A stretch of DNA of 64,000 nt from Actinoplanes couchii. GTDB lineage: Bacteria; Actinomycetota; Actinomycetes; Mycobacteriales; Micromonosporaceae. Both the position numbers and the translations under genes were made by a program. Position 1 is the stretch's first letter. The number at the start of each line of letters is the position of its first letter. The notes below the pieces were generated by a model. It was not told the DNA's origin, ran no database searches, and saw only the letters and a program-made list of their open reading frames with translations. Below are positions 50,917 to 59,808 of the stretch, piece by piece. The stretch spans positions 339,850 to 403,849 of the forward strand of contig NZ_BOMG01000042.1 in assembly GCF_016862075.1 (NCBI RefSeq), written 5' to 3'.

Positions 50917-52005
50917 TCAGGACAGGTCGGTGATCACGACGCGGCCGCTGGACGGGTCCGTCAGGGACTCGTAGCCGGCGTCGATCTCGTCCAGGGCGAT
51001 CCGCTTGGTGATCAGGTCGTCCAGGTTCATCCGGCCCTGCAGGTACATCGAGGCGTAGAACGGCAGGTCCCGCTTGATCTCCGAGGAGCCCATGTAAACC
51101 CCTTGGACCTTCTGCGAGTACGTCAGGGCGGTGAGCGCACTGACGTCCACGCCCGCGTCCATGCCGCCGACGCCGATCAGGTAGAGGCCACCCCCGCGCC
51201 CGAGCATCTGCATGGCCTGGGCGGTGACCGGGCGTACCCCGACGAAGTCGAAGACGTGGTCGGCCCCGTGGCCGGTGATGTCACGGACCGCCTCGACCGG
51301 GTCGGCGGTGCGGGAGTTGACGACGTGGGTGGCGCCGAACGCCCGGGCCCGGTCGAGTTTCACGTCCTCCAGATCGGTGACGATGATCTTCTCGGCGCCG
51401 GCCAGGCGGGCGCCGTTCACCGCGTTCAGGCCGACCCCGCCGGCGCCGATCACCACGACGGTGTCACCCTGGCGGACCTCCGCGCTGCGCAGGACGGCGC
51501 CCGCGCCGGTGAGCACACCGCAGCCGAGCAGCGCCGCGGGCGCCCACGGCATCTCGTCCGGGACCACCGCCAGCTGGTTCTCGTGCACCAGCACCTCCTG
51601 GGCGAAACCGCCGAGGCCCATGCCCTGGGCGACCGGAGCGCCGTTCCAGGACAGCCGGGACGCCTGGTCGGCGCCGCGCAGGGTGGCTTCCGGGCGCAGG
51701 CAGATGTAGGAGCGGCCGCCGAGACAGTTGACGCACGACCCGCAGTACTGGATCAGGCTGCCGACGACGTGGTCGCCGACCTTGACCTGGGAGACCAGCG
51801 GGCCGACCTCGACGACCTCGCCGGCCACCTCGTGACCGAGCACGACGGGGAACTCCCCGCCGATGAACGTGGCGACACTCAGGTCGGAGTGGCACAGGCC
51901 GGAGGCCTTCACGGCGATGCGGACCTCGTGGCCGACCGGGTCGCCGATGGTGATGTCCTCGACGGCGAAGCCCTGGCCGAGGCCCTTGGTGACGGATGCC
52001 TTCAT
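50917..52005 (-). CDS. Zinc-dependent alcohol dehydrogenase (MDR)
   Basis: 362 residues of the class III-like medium-chain dehydrogenase family. Catalytic zinc ligands are Cys38 and His58-Glu59 (GHEVAGEV). The structural zinc lobe has Cys88, Cys91, Cys94 and Cys102 (YCGSCVNCLGGRSYICL). The coenzyme loop is VVIGAGGVGLNAV. It oxidises an alcohol, or reduces an aldehyde, with NAD(P)(H); it may be formaldehyde/mycothiol-related, but the motifs do not decide. It diverges from the TetR gene at 52116; a long dyad in the gap is the likely control site. Confidence 0.9.
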   Translation of the reverse strand: MKASVTKGLGQGFAVEDITIGDPVGHEVRIAVKASGLCHSDLSVATFIGGEFPVVLGHEVAGEVVEVGPLVSQVKVGDHVVGSLIQYCGSCVNCLGGRSYICLRPEATLRGADQASRLSWNGAPVAQGMGLGGFAQEVLVHENQLAVVPDEMPWAPAALLGCGVLTGAGAVLRSAEVRQGDTVVVIGAGGVGLNAVNGARLAGAEKIIVTDLEDVKLDRARAFGATHVVNSRTADPVEAVRDITGHGADHVFDFVGVRPVTAQAMQMLGRGGGLYLIGVGGMDAGVDVSALTALTYSQKVQGVYMGSSEIKRDLPFYASMYLQGRMNLDDLITKRIALDEIDAGYESLTDPSSGRVVITDLS

Positions 52006-52072
52006 GGTGGTTCCTATCGAGCGGTGGGGCGGTACGGCCGAGTCTGCATCCGTCCCCCGAGAAAAGCAACAG

Positions 52073-52113
52073 GTGTCTCTTATCCCTGGTCAGAGGCGTA
52101 CGATAAGATCCAC
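52073..52113. promoter_or_regulatory. Long-spaced inverted repeat between ADH and TetR genes
   Basis: GTGTCTCTTATC (52073-52084) and GATAAGATCCAC (52102-52113): arms match at GTG-N2-TCTTATC, separated by 17 bases. The right arm ends three bases before the tetR ATG. Candidate TetR operator controlling both divergent genes. Confidence 0.55.
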
Positions 52114-52115
52114 AT

Positions 52116-52712
52116 ATGTCCCTGTCGCCGGAGGATGACCTCGACGTCCGGATTCGGCGCACCCGCGACCGGCTGCGCCGGGCCGTGCTCGAACTCGCCT
52201 CGGAACACCCGGTCGAGGAGATCACGGTGGCCGACCTGGTCCGGGTCGCCCGCATCAACCGGACCACCTTCTACAAACACGCGGCCAGCCCCGCCGACGT
52301 GCTGGCCGAGATCCTCTACGCCGACCTGGACCGGATCCGGGCCGGCTGGCTCGACGGCGCCGCGACGATCCCGGAAACCTGGGAACGATCCGCCGCCGAA
52401 CTCGCCGAGCATCTGCTCCGGTACGACGCCCTCTACACCGTCGGCCTGGTCGGCCAGCGCAGCGCCGTGCTGTACCGCCTGCTGATCGACCACTTCGCCG
52501 CCTCGGCCCGGGGCCTGATGGACCGCGACCCGGCGCTGCTGCCGGACGGCCCGGGCCCGCGGGAGTGGCGGGCCCGGGCGTACAGCAGCTTCATCGCCCA
52601 CGGCCAGGTCGGCATCATCGAGGCCTGGCTGTCCGAGCCCACCCCACGCGACCCGGCCCTGCTGATCTCGGTCTCGGCCGCCACCATGTCCACCGGCCTG
52701 CACGGCCTCTGA
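52116..52712 (+). CDS. TetR/AcrR-family regulator
   Basis: 198 residues, with HTH ITVADLVRVARINRTTFYKH and a C-terminal TetR_C-like domain ending ISVSAATMSTGLHGL. It is divergent from the zinc alcohol dehydrogenase with a long-spaced dyad between, so it is the probable repressor of that gene. No strong ribosome site; the ATG lies next to the dyad, so transcripts may be nearly leaderless. Confidence 0.87.
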   Translation: MSLSPEDDLDVRIRRTRDRLRRAVLELASEHPVEEITVADLVRVARINRTTFYKHAASPADVLAEILYADLDRIRAGWLDGAATIPETWERSAAELAEHLLRYDALYTVGLVGQRSAVLYRLLIDHFAASARGLMDRDPALLPDGPGPREWRARAYSSFIAHGQVGIIEAWLSEPTPRDPALLISVSAATMSTGLHGL

Positions 52713-52794
52713 CCACCTCGGCGAGGCCCCGCGCCGGAGATGACCGGTGGATCCTGGGTATTCCGGTTCCACACGGATACGGAAGGGGTGCACG

Positions 52795-53121
52795 ATGGCG
52801 AGGTTCGTGACTATCGGTTATGGGGACCAGGCCGGCTACGAGCAGACCGACCCTGCGGTACGGGATGCGGCTCACGCCCACGACGCGCGGCTGCGGGCGG
52901 ACGGCGCGGTCATGGGCATCGCCGGCCAGCCGGTGCAGGTCCGGCGGCCCGGCGGCGCTGAACTGACCACGCAGACGGGCCCGTTCCTGTCGTCGGCGCT
53001 GCCGCTGGCCGGGTTCGCCGTCATCGAGGCGGCGACCCTGGAGGAGGCCATCGAGATCGCGTCACACTCGCCGTGCGCGGTGGCACACGGCGTGATCGAA
53101 GTCTGGCCGCTGACCGAGTAG
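52795..53121 (+). CDS. YCII-related protein
   Basis: 108 residues with the YCII fold pattern (AHAHDARLRADGAVMGIAGQ, TGPFLSSALPLAGFAVIEAA, ALEEAIEIASHSP-like ending in VIEVWPL). Such proteins occur with sigma factors or as small stand-alone enzymes of unknown function. The ATG at 52795 is preceded by GGAAGGGG. It ends exactly one base before the stop of the convergent glycoside hydrolase. A longer upstream frame has no homology signature. Confidence 0.85.
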   Translation: MARFVTIGYGDQAGYEQTDPAVRDAAHAHDARLRADGAVMGIAGQPVQVRRPGGAELTTQTGPFLSSALPLAGFAVIEAATLEEAIEIASHSPCAVAHGVIEVWPLTE

Positions 53122-54666
53122 TCAGTGCTGAGCAGAGCTGAAGACGACGACGCGCGGGCGGCGGGCCGGGTCCTCCGGGATCATCTCGCCGGGGGCCAGC
53201 ACGCCGCGGGCGGTGACCTCACCGGTGGTCGGGTCGACGATGCGGTATGCCGGGGGAGCGTCGTGGTCTGCCGACAGCCGCAGGTTCTGGCCGTCCTCCT
53301 GGTAGACGATCTGCAGCACCCCGGGCACCCGCAGCCCGCGGGGGCTGAGGGCGGCCTCCCAATCGGGCGCCATGTCCGTGATCGGCAAACCGGTCAAGAT
53401 CTTTCCGACCATGCCCACGTACGTGGAACCCTCGAAGCCCAGCGCCGACTCCCAGTTCCCCTCGGGTGCGAGGAAGTACGGCGGGTGACCGGGTTCGCCC
53501 TCGCGGTGCACCCACTGCCACACGTTGGCGGCACCGTAGACCACGCCCATCGTGGACCCGGCGCACAGGTTGCTCCACGCCTCGTGCCCCTGCCACCAGC
53601 CGGCGGCGCGGTCGGCGCTGACCGTCCGCTCGTACGACGGCTCACCGTTGGCGACCGCCTTGACCGGCCGCTCGTGCCACATGCCGGCCACCCGCTCCGG
53701 AACGTGTTCCCCGCCGTGCCCGGTCTGGCACCACTGGAAGTCGAGCCAGCCGGCGTCCTGATGCGCGTTGGCGCGGACGTGCGGCCGGTAGTGGATGCCG
53801 GTCGGCTGCCGGTAGCAGTCCCACTCCTCGATCTCCCGGCCGCCCGCCTCCACCTGCGGTTCCCGCCCGGAGCCGTCGGCGCCGACCAGGTAGATCGCCG
53901 GCCGGGCGCCGTACCGGGCCACCAGATAGCGGCAGTAACGGGCGTATTCGCCGGGCGGGACGACGGTGCCGGCCACCGACAGGCCTTTCCAGCCGAAACC
54001 CTGGAAGACCGGTTGCAGGACCGGGACGATGCCGTGTTCGACCAGGACGGCGAGGAGACGGTCGAGGTACTGGAAGTACGCCGGGTCCGGCTCGTTGAGA
54101 TGCCCGGTGGGCAGATCCTCGAAGCCGACACCGAAGCCCTCGTCGGCGGTCCGGTCCCGGGGCCCGACCGCGTGCATGTCCGGCTGGACCGTCATCAGCA
54201 GGGCGGCGTTGAACCCCTTGTCCCGGCGATTCCGGGCGTAGACGCGGACCTGCTCCTCGGTGGCCCGCCACGGCAGCGCCCAGGCGGTGTCGGCGACCAG
54301 CAGCGCCGGGGTGCCGTCGGCGTGAATCAGGTTGCGGCCGCCGGGGGACATCCGCCAGAAGCCGTGCCTTTGCAACGGCGTACCGGCAAGCGGTCCGGTG
54401 CTTTGAAAGGAACCGCTGACCTGGTGCAGTCCGGCATCGGCGACCGACGCATGGGTGGTCCACCGCCAGGTGCCCGCGGCAGCCGGCGACGCGAACCGGA
54501 CCCGCCAGACCCGGCCACCGTCATGAAAGCCCGGCCGCCGAAGCCTGCTGCCGTCGTCGTGGACAAAATCAGCCCAGACCTCGACGCCGGTGTACGGGTC
54601 GTCGTGCTCGGCATCCGCCGTCAGCACGATCTCGGTCTCCTGCCAGGCAGCGATGCTCGTCGACAT
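53122..54666 (-). CDS. DUF5060/DUF4038-type glycoside hydrolase
   Basis: 514 residues, cytoplasmic (no signal peptide). It has an N-terminal beta-sandwich DUF5060 (about 5-85), a (beta/alpha)8 DUF4038 domain (about 95-420; FWRMSPGGRNLIHADGTPA, ALPWRATEEQVRVYARNR, VLQPVFQGFGWKGL) and a C-terminal beta domain ending in VVVFSSAQH. The family contains glycosidases acting on plant or bacterial polysaccharides. The ATG at 54666 with TAGGACAG is preferred over one at 54702. It abuts the YCII gene; five bases separate its start from the upstream GGDEF gene, which is on the same strand. Confidence 0.8.
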   Translation of the reverse strand: MSTSIAAWQETEIVLTADAEHDDPYTGVEVWADFVHDDGSRLRRPGFHDGGRVWRVRFASPAAAGTWRWTTHASVADAGLHQVSGSFQSTGPLAGTPLQRHGFWRMSPGGRNLIHADGTPALLVADTAWALPWRATEEQVRVYARNRRDKGFNAALLMTVQPDMHAVGPRDRTADEGFGVGFEDLPTGHLNEPDPAYFQYLDRLLAVLVEHGIVPVLQPVFQGFGWKGLSVAGTVVPPGEYARYCRYLVARYGARPAIYLVGADGSGREPQVEAGGREIEEWDCYRQPTGIHYRPHVRANAHQDAGWLDFQWCQTGHGGEHVPERVAGMWHERPVKAVANGEPSYERTVSADRAAGWWQGHEAWSNLCAGSTMGVVYGAANVWQWVHREGEPGHPPYFLAPEGNWESALGFEGSTYVGMVGKILTGLPITDMAPDWEAALSPRGLRVPGVLQIVYQEDGQNLRLSADHDAPPAYRIVDPTTGEVTARGVLAPGEMIPEDPARRPRVVVFSSAQH

Positions 54667-54671
54667 CTGTC

Positions 54672-56141
54672 CTACGGTGTCACGCCGGGGTTTGCCTCGC
54701 ATCCGCCCGGAGTGGTGCCGGCCATCACCCGGTTGCGGCCCTGGTCCTTGGCGGCGTAGAGGCAGTGGTCGGCCTGGAGCATCAGTTGTGCGCTGGTGTC
54801 GGCGGGGCCGGGCATCCAGGCGGCGCCCACCGAGACCGTGATCGGCTGTGGCGGGCCGTCGCCCATCGGGATCGGCTGGGCCGCCACCGCCGCCCGGATG
54901 CGTTCGGCGATCGTCAACGTCGCGTCGGGGCCCGCATGGGCCAGGAGCAGCACGAACTCCTCGCCACCGTAGCGGGCCACCACGTCACCGGCCCGGGTCG
55001 CGGTGCGGAGACGGTCGGCCAACTCCTGCAGCACCCGGTCGCCGCCGTTGTGGCCGCGGGTGTCGTTGACCCGCTTGAAATGGTCGACGTCCAGGATCAG
55101 CACCCCGAACGGATCCACCGCGCGTTCCTGCCGGGCCACCGCCGTGGCCAGCGCCTCCTCGAAGTAGCGCCTGGTCCGCAGCCCGGTCAGCCCGTCAGTG
55201 ACGGCCAGGGTCCGCTGCTGTTGCAGCATCAGCCACATCCGGCCCATCACCAGGGCGGACAGGATCGCGCTGGCCCCGGCGTAGACGGCGACATAGCGGT
55301 TGTCGCCGCCGGCGTGCCCGAGGATCAGCGCGGCCGGGCCGACCAGCAGGGGCAGGCTCAGCACCAGTAGCCAGCGGCCGGACTGCTGGATCGGCCGGGA
55401 CCGGTCGCGGCGGTGCAGGGCGGCCATCGACGGGTGCACCGCGGCGGCCCCGACCAGCAGCGGCATCAGCACCCACAGGGATTCGGCGACGATCGCCAGC
55501 CGGGCGTGGCCGGTCAGGTTCATCGCGTCCCCGGCCAGGAAACAGCCGAGGGCGCCGCCGAGCAGTCCCAGGGCCGGGCCGTTGCGCCCGCCGCCGAGCA
55601 GCATCCGTAGCGCGGTGCCGAGGATCAGCAGGTCCATGCAGAGGTAGACAGCCGGCATGATCGTCGCGCCGGGGGCGTCCAGTGCCGGCACCAGTAGCAC
55701 CGGCCAGGAGAGTGTGGCCAGCCCGACCACGATGACCGCCACGTCGATCCAGCCGGTCGGGTCCTGTCCGCCGCGGATCCGGGTCCAGAGCACCGCCACC
55801 GCGGCGATCAGCGGGTACTCGGCCAGGTAGACGGCGTCCACCGGCATGTCCTGCCCGGTGACGCGCTGCAGGACGGCCAGGCTGATCCCGATCAGGTTGA
55901 TCAGCGACCCGGCCAGCACGCACAGCCACGGGGCCCGGTGGGACGGCCGGTGGCGGCGCAGCCCGGCCACGGTCGCGGTGGTGACGGCCACCGCCGCGAC
56001 GGCGGTGGCGATCAGCGACGCCCAGGCGGGCAGCAGATCCAGTCCGGCCGCCAGGTAGAGGCCTGCTGCCAGCAGCCCCAGCACCACCAGGCGTGAGGTC
56101 GTCAGCACGTCCCGCACGCGGACGAGCCTAAAGCGGCGCAC
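54672..56141 (-). CDS. Membrane diguanylate cyclase (GGDEF)
   Basis: 489 residues. An N-terminal membrane sensor region of about nine hydrophobic segments (about 16-305) is followed by a GGDEF domain (about 310-475) with signature GGEEF at 392-396 and the inhibitory-site RxxD (RAGD, 383-386) five residues before it. Active c-di-GMP synthesis with product inhibition is expected. No EAL domain. The start is GTG at 56141, overlapping the end of the tetR gene by 14 bases; in-frame GTGs further in are alternatives. Coexpression with the TetR is likely. Confidence 0.88.
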   Translation of the reverse strand: MRRFRLVRVRDVLTTSRLVVLGLLAAGLYLAAGLDLLPAWASLIATAVAAVAVTTATVAGLRRHRPSHRAPWLCVLAGSLINLIGISLAVLQRVTGQDMPVDAVYLAEYPLIAAVAVLWTRIRGGQDPTGWIDVAVIVVGLATLSWPVLLVPALDAPGATIMPAVYLCMDLLILGTALRMLLGGGRNGPALGLLGGALGCFLAGDAMNLTGHARLAIVAESLWVLMPLLVGAAAVHPSMAALHRRDRSRPIQQSGRWLLVLSLPLLVGPAALILGHAGGDNRYVAVYAGASAILSALVMGRMWLMLQQQRTLAVTDGLTGLRTRRYFEEALATAVARQERAVDPFGVLILDVDHFKRVNDTRGHNGGDRVLQELADRLRTATRAGDVVARYGGEEFVLLLAHAGPDATLTIAERIRAAVAAQPIPMGDGPPQPITVSVGAAWMPGPADTSAQLMLQADHCLYAAKDQGRNRVMAGTTPGGCEANPGVTP

Positions 56142-56760
56142 TCCCGGGCGGCAGCGGTTTGGTCAGGCCGGCGAACAGGACCGCGAAGTTATCCAGCGAC
56201 TCCAGGGCGGTCCGGTCGTCGCGGTGCGAGAGCCAGGCGCTGCCGATGCCGCTGAGGGCGGCCACCACCAGCTCGGCGAACTGCCGGGTGCCGATGGTCA
56301 GCTGCAGACCGGCCTCGGCGGCGAACCGCTCGGTCAGAGCGGTGGCCCGGTCCAGGTACGCCTGGTGCTGCCAGTTGGGCAGGTCGCTCAGCTCGGGATC
56401 GCGCTGGGCGAGGTTGACCAGCTCGGACAGGACCAGGTGGGTGGCCGGGTCGGACTCGACCGCCGACCAGTAGGCGCGCAGTAGCAGCCGCACATTTTCC
56501 GCGGGGCCGGCGGACGGGTCGACGGTGGGCCAGGTGCCGGCGTCGAGGGTGACGTTGATGTCGGTGGAGAGCAGGGCTTTGTACAGCTCCTGCTTCGACC
56601 GGAAGCAGTAGTGGAAGGTGCTCTGCGCCATGCCCGCCTCGGTGCAGATGGCGCGGGTGGTGGCGGCCGTGATGCCGTCGCGTTTCATCACGCGCAGGGC
56701 GGCGTCGGCGAGCTTCTCCCGGCGTACGTCAGCAGGGATGTGCTTCTTCGTCGCCGTCAT
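56128..56760 (-). CDS. TetR/AcrR-family regulator next to the CYP102 gene
   Basis: 210 residues, HTH AAIRAICTEAGMAQST-like (TRAICTEAGMAQSTFHYCF) and a helical ligand domain. It diverges from the CYP102-type gene with a clear dyad between. CYP102 P450s are often controlled by a divergent TetR that responds to fatty acids, which fits here by analogy. Its 3' end overlaps the GGDEF gene by 14 bases. Confidence 0.88.
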   Translation of the reverse strand: MTATKKHIPADVRREKLADAALRVMKRDGITAATTRAICTEAGMAQSTFHYCFRSKQELYKALLSTDINVTLDAGTWPTVDPSAGPAENVRLLLRAYWSAVESDPATHLVLSELVNLAQRDPELSDLPNWQHQAYLDRATALTERFAAEAGLQLTIGTRQFAELVVAALSGIGSAWLSHRDDRTALESLDNFAVLFAGLTKPLPPGSAPL

Positions 56761-56791
56761 GTTGCGAGCCTAACAAACTTGGTCGTTTGAC

Positions 56792-56807
56792 TTGGTCACT
56801 TGACCAA
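56792..56807. promoter_or_regulatory. TetR-type operator at the CYP102 promoter
   Basis: TTGGTCA-CT-TGACCAA, perfect 7-base arms with a 2-base centre, 15 bases before the CYP102 ATG. Upstream copies of ACTTGGTC occur at 56777-56784 and 56790-56797, suggesting an extended or second half-site. Likely binding site of the divergent TetR. Confidence 0.75.
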
Positions 56808-56822
56808 CTTACCGTTCCTGGT

Positions 56823-58352
56823 ATGTCCGAGATCCCCGGCCCGAAGCCGCTGCCACTGCTGGGCAACCTCGCCAGCGTCCTGTCCACCAGCGCCCAGACC
56901 AACGTCGACTTCGCCCGCGAGTACCACGAGAGGTACGGTCCGATCTTCGCGATGACCCTCGGCGGCCAGCGGATGATCTTCGCCTCCGGGCACGCCCTCG
57001 TCGCCGAGATGTGCGCCGACCCGCGCTGGTCGAAATCGGTCCACGCCACCCTCGCCGAGGTCCGCGCGTTCGCCGGCGACGGCCTGTTCACCGCCCATAC
57101 CGGCGAGCCGAACTGGGCCGCCGCGCACCGGCTGCTGATGCCCGCGTTCGGCCCGATGGCGATGAGGGACTGGTTCCCGGGCATGCTCGACATCGCCGAG
57201 CAGATGTTCACCCGCTGGGCCCGGTTCGGCCCGGACGCGGTGATCGACGTCGGCGACGACATGACCCGCCTGACCCTGGACACCATCGCCCTGACCGCTT
57301 TCGGTCTGCGCCTCAACTCGTTCTACAGCGAGACCATGCACCCGTTCGTCGGCGCGATGACCCGCAGCCTGGTCGAGGCGGGCGCCCGCAGCGAACGCCT
57401 GCCGGCTGTGCAGTCGCTGATGCTCGGCGCCAACCGCCGCTACCGGGCCGACATCGACACCATGCGCGGCATCACCGAGCGGATCGTCGCCGACCGGATC
57501 GCCCAGCCGGCCGAGGACCGGCCCGACGACCTGCTCGAACGCATGCTCGGCACCGACGGGCTGCCCGCGGGGAACATCCAGTATCAGCTCGCCACGTTCC
57601 TGATCGCCGGCCACGAGACCACTTCCGGCCTGCTCACCTTCGTCACCCACGAGCTGCTCGCGCACCCCGCGCTGCTGGCCCGCGCCCGGCAGACCGTCGA
57701 CCGGGTGCTCGGCGACCGCACACCGGCCTTCGAGGACCTCGCCGACCTCGGATACCTCGGCCAGATCCTGCGCGAGACGTTGCGCCTGCACCCCACCGCG
57801 CCCGCCTTCGCCCTCACGCCCGATCAAAATCTGACACTGGGCGGGTACGAGGTATCAGCCGACGAGGACGTCCTGGTCATGTTGCCGACGCTGCACCGGG
57901 ATCCGGCCGTGTGGGCGGATCCGGACACGTTCGACCCGGACCGGTTCGCGCCGGAGCGGATGGCGGAGATCCCGGAGTACGCGTGGATGCCGTTCGGGCA
58001 CGGGGCGCGGGCCTGCATCGGGCGGCCGTTCGCGCTGCAGGAGGCCACTCTGGTGCTGGCCATGATGCTGCAGCGCTTCGACCTGGAACGGTGCGACCCC
58101 GACTACGAGCTGGTCATTCAGGAGACCTTGACGATCAAACCCAAGGATCTGCGGGTACGGGCGGTCGCGCGCACGTCCCGGCCGGTCCAGGTTGCCCCGG
58201 CTGCTGATTCCCCGCGCGGCCGTGATCCACTGCTGGTCCTGTACGGCTCCAACGGTGGCAGCAGTGCGAGTCTGGCCCGCACGATCGCCGCCGATTCCGC
58301 CGGTCAGGGCTTCGATGTCACGTGTCGCCACACTCGACTCGCGGGCCGGTGA
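56823..58352 (+). CDS. CYP102-type self-sufficient P450, haem part (frameshifted)
   Basis: As read, 509 residues. MSEIPGPKPLPLLGN is the usual P450BM3-like start. I-helix AGHETT is at 262-267, the K-helix ExxR is in LGQILRETLRLHP, and the haem loop FGHGARACIGR puts the ligand at Cys398. After residue about 465 a flavodoxin domain begins (LLVLYGSNGGSSASLA) but ends abruptly at residue 509 in unrelated residues. Removing T at 58323 makes it read GFDVTVATLDSRAG and join the reductase part, restoring one about 970-residue fatty-acid hydroxylase-type protein. Either a sequencing error or a recent loss of the fused form. Under the divergent TetR. Confidence 0.88.
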   Translation: MSEIPGPKPLPLLGNLASVLSTSAQTNVDFAREYHERYGPIFAMTLGGQRMIFASGHALVAEMCADPRWSKSVHATLAEVRAFAGDGLFTAHTGEPNWAAAHRLLMPAFGPMAMRDWFPGMLDIAEQMFTRWARFGPDAVIDVGDDMTRLTLDTIALTAFGLRLNSFYSETMHPFVGAMTRSLVEAGARSERLPAVQSLMLGANRRYRADIDTMRGITERIVADRIAQPAEDRPDDLLERMLGTDGLPAGNIQYQLATFLIAGHETTSGLLTFVTHELLAHPALLARARQTVDRVLGDRTPAFEDLADLGYLGQILRETLRLHPTAPAFALTPDQNLTLGGYEVSADEDVLVMLPTLHRDPAVWADPDTFDPDRFAPERMAEIPEYAWMPFGHGARACIGRPFALQEATLVLAMMLQRFDLERCDPDYELVIQETLTIKPKDLRVRAVARTSRPVQVAPAADSPRGRDPLLVLYGSNGGSSASLARTIAADSAGQGFDVTCRHTRLAGR

Positions 58353-59742
58353 TCTGCCGCTGGACGGCCCGGTCGTCATTGTCACGTCGTCGTACAACGG
58401 CAATCCGCCGGACAACGCCGCTCGTTTCGTCGACTGGCTGACCACCGCGAAACCCGACCTGACCGGCGTCGACTACCTGGTCCTCGGCTGCGGCAGCTTG
58501 GACTGGGCCGCCACCTACCAGCGGGTGCCCACCCTGATCGACGAGGCGATGACCGCCGCCGGGGCCCGCCGTCTGCGCGATCGTGGGGTGATCGACGCCC
58601 GTACCGACTTCTTCGGCGACTGGGAGCGCTGGTACCAGCCACTGTGGCCGTTGCTGGCGCCCGACCGGCGGCCCACTGCTGCCGGCCCGCGTTTCCGGGT
58701 CTCGTCCCAGGCGGTGGTCCTGGAGAACCGCGAGTTGGTCCGGCTGCCCGGCCACGGTTCGAAACGGCACCTGGAGATCCGTCTGCCGGAGGGTGTCACC
58801 TACCGCACCGGCGACTACCTGTCGGTGCGCCCGGAGAACGATCCCGTCCTGGTCACCAGGATGTTGAACCGTCTGGGCCTGCGCCCGGACCGCATCTGCA
58901 CGATCGACACGGACCTCCCGGAGAGCCTGATCCCGGTCGGTCACCCGTTGACCGCCGAGGAGCTTCTTCTGCGGTACGTGGATCTGGCGGTCCCGGCCAC
59001 TGCCGGAGTCGTGGCCCGCCTGGCCGAGACCACCCGCTGCACCCCGGAGCGCGCCGAACTCGACGACCCCGCCCCGCTGCTGGACAAGCGGCTGACCGTG
59101 CTCGACCTGCTGGAACGCTTCACGTCCTGCCGCGTCGACCTGGCGCTGGCCCTGGAGTTGCTGCCCGCGCCACGGCCCCGTCAGTATTCGATCAGTTCCG
59201 CAGCCGAGGACCAGCCGGAGACCGCCGCCCTGACGGTGTCGGTGGTGGACGGCGGCGTGGCGTCCGGCTACCTGAGCCGGGCCCGCCCCGGTGACCTGAT
59301 CAGCGCTTTCATCACGTCACCGCCGGAGTCGTTCCGCCCACCGGCCGATCCGGAGATCCCGATCGTGATGATCGCCGCCGGTTCGGGTGTCGCCCCGTTC
59401 CGGGCGTTCCTGCGTTCCCGCCCCGCTGCCGCCCGGTCCCTGCTGTTCTTCGGTTGCCGCCACCCCGAGGCCGACGACCTGTACGCCGACGAACTCACCG
59501 GCCACGAGGTACACCGCGCATACTCCCGCCACCCGGACGGCGACATCACCTACGTCCAGCACCGCCTGTGGGCCGACCGCGACCGGCTGACCGCGCTGCT
59601 GGCCGAGGGCGCCCACGTCTATGTGTGCGGCGACATCCGTGGAATGGGCCCAGCCGTGGAGGAGACCCTCCTCCGGATCGGCGGACCGACCCTGCTGGAC
59701 GACCTGCGAGCACAGGACCGCTACGCCACCGACCTCTTCTGA
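58315..59742 (+). CDS. CYP102-type reductase part (FMN/FAD, frameshifted from the P450)
   Basis: The downstream reading frame of the same gene, best taken from the point of frameshift. It holds the rest of the FMN flavodoxin domain (VIVTSSYNGNPPDNAARFVD; LVLGCGSLDWAATYQ), the connecting domain (TRHLEI-type: SKRHLEIRLP), the FAD-binding domain (PRQYSISSAA) and the NADP-binding region (IVMIAAGSGVAPFRAFL, then VYVCGDIRGMGPAVEE), ending RYATDLF. It matches P450BM3 domain order. An ATG exists at 58315 but no ribosome site precedes it, so it is not an independent gene. It would carry electrons from NADPH to the haem in the intact fusion. Confidence 0.85.
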   Translation: MSRVATLDSRAGDLPLDGPVVIVTSSYNGNPPDNAARFVDWLTTAKPDLTGVDYLVLGCGSLDWAATYQRVPTLIDEAMTAAGARRLRDRGVIDARTDFFGDWERWYQPLWPLLAPDRRPTAAGPRFRVSSQAVVLENRELVRLPGHGSKRHLEIRLPEGVTYRTGDYLSVRPENDPVLVTRMLNRLGLRPDRICTIDTDLPESLIPVGHPLTAEELLLRYVDLAVPATAGVVARLAETTRCTPERAELDDPAPLLDKRLTVLDLLERFTSCRVDLALALELLPAPRPRQYSISSAAEDQPETAALTVSVVDGGVASGYLSRARPGDLISAFITSPPESFRPPADPEIPIVMIAAGSGVAPFRAFLRSRPAAARSLLFFGCRHPEADDLYADELTGHEVHRAYSRHPDGDITYVQHRLWADRDRLTALLAEGAHVYVCGDIRGMGPAVEETLLRIGGPTLLDDLRAQDRYATDLF

Positions 59743-59808
59743 TCCGGGTGGACGCGCATTGACGGTCGGCGTTTTAATGGGCCGGAGATCACGACGACGG
59801 GGGCCGGG

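Noticed and set aside
58300..58352. Programmed frameshift in the CYP102 gene
   Set aside because: No slippery heptamer or following structure is visible at 58315-58330; a simple one-base insertion explains the break.
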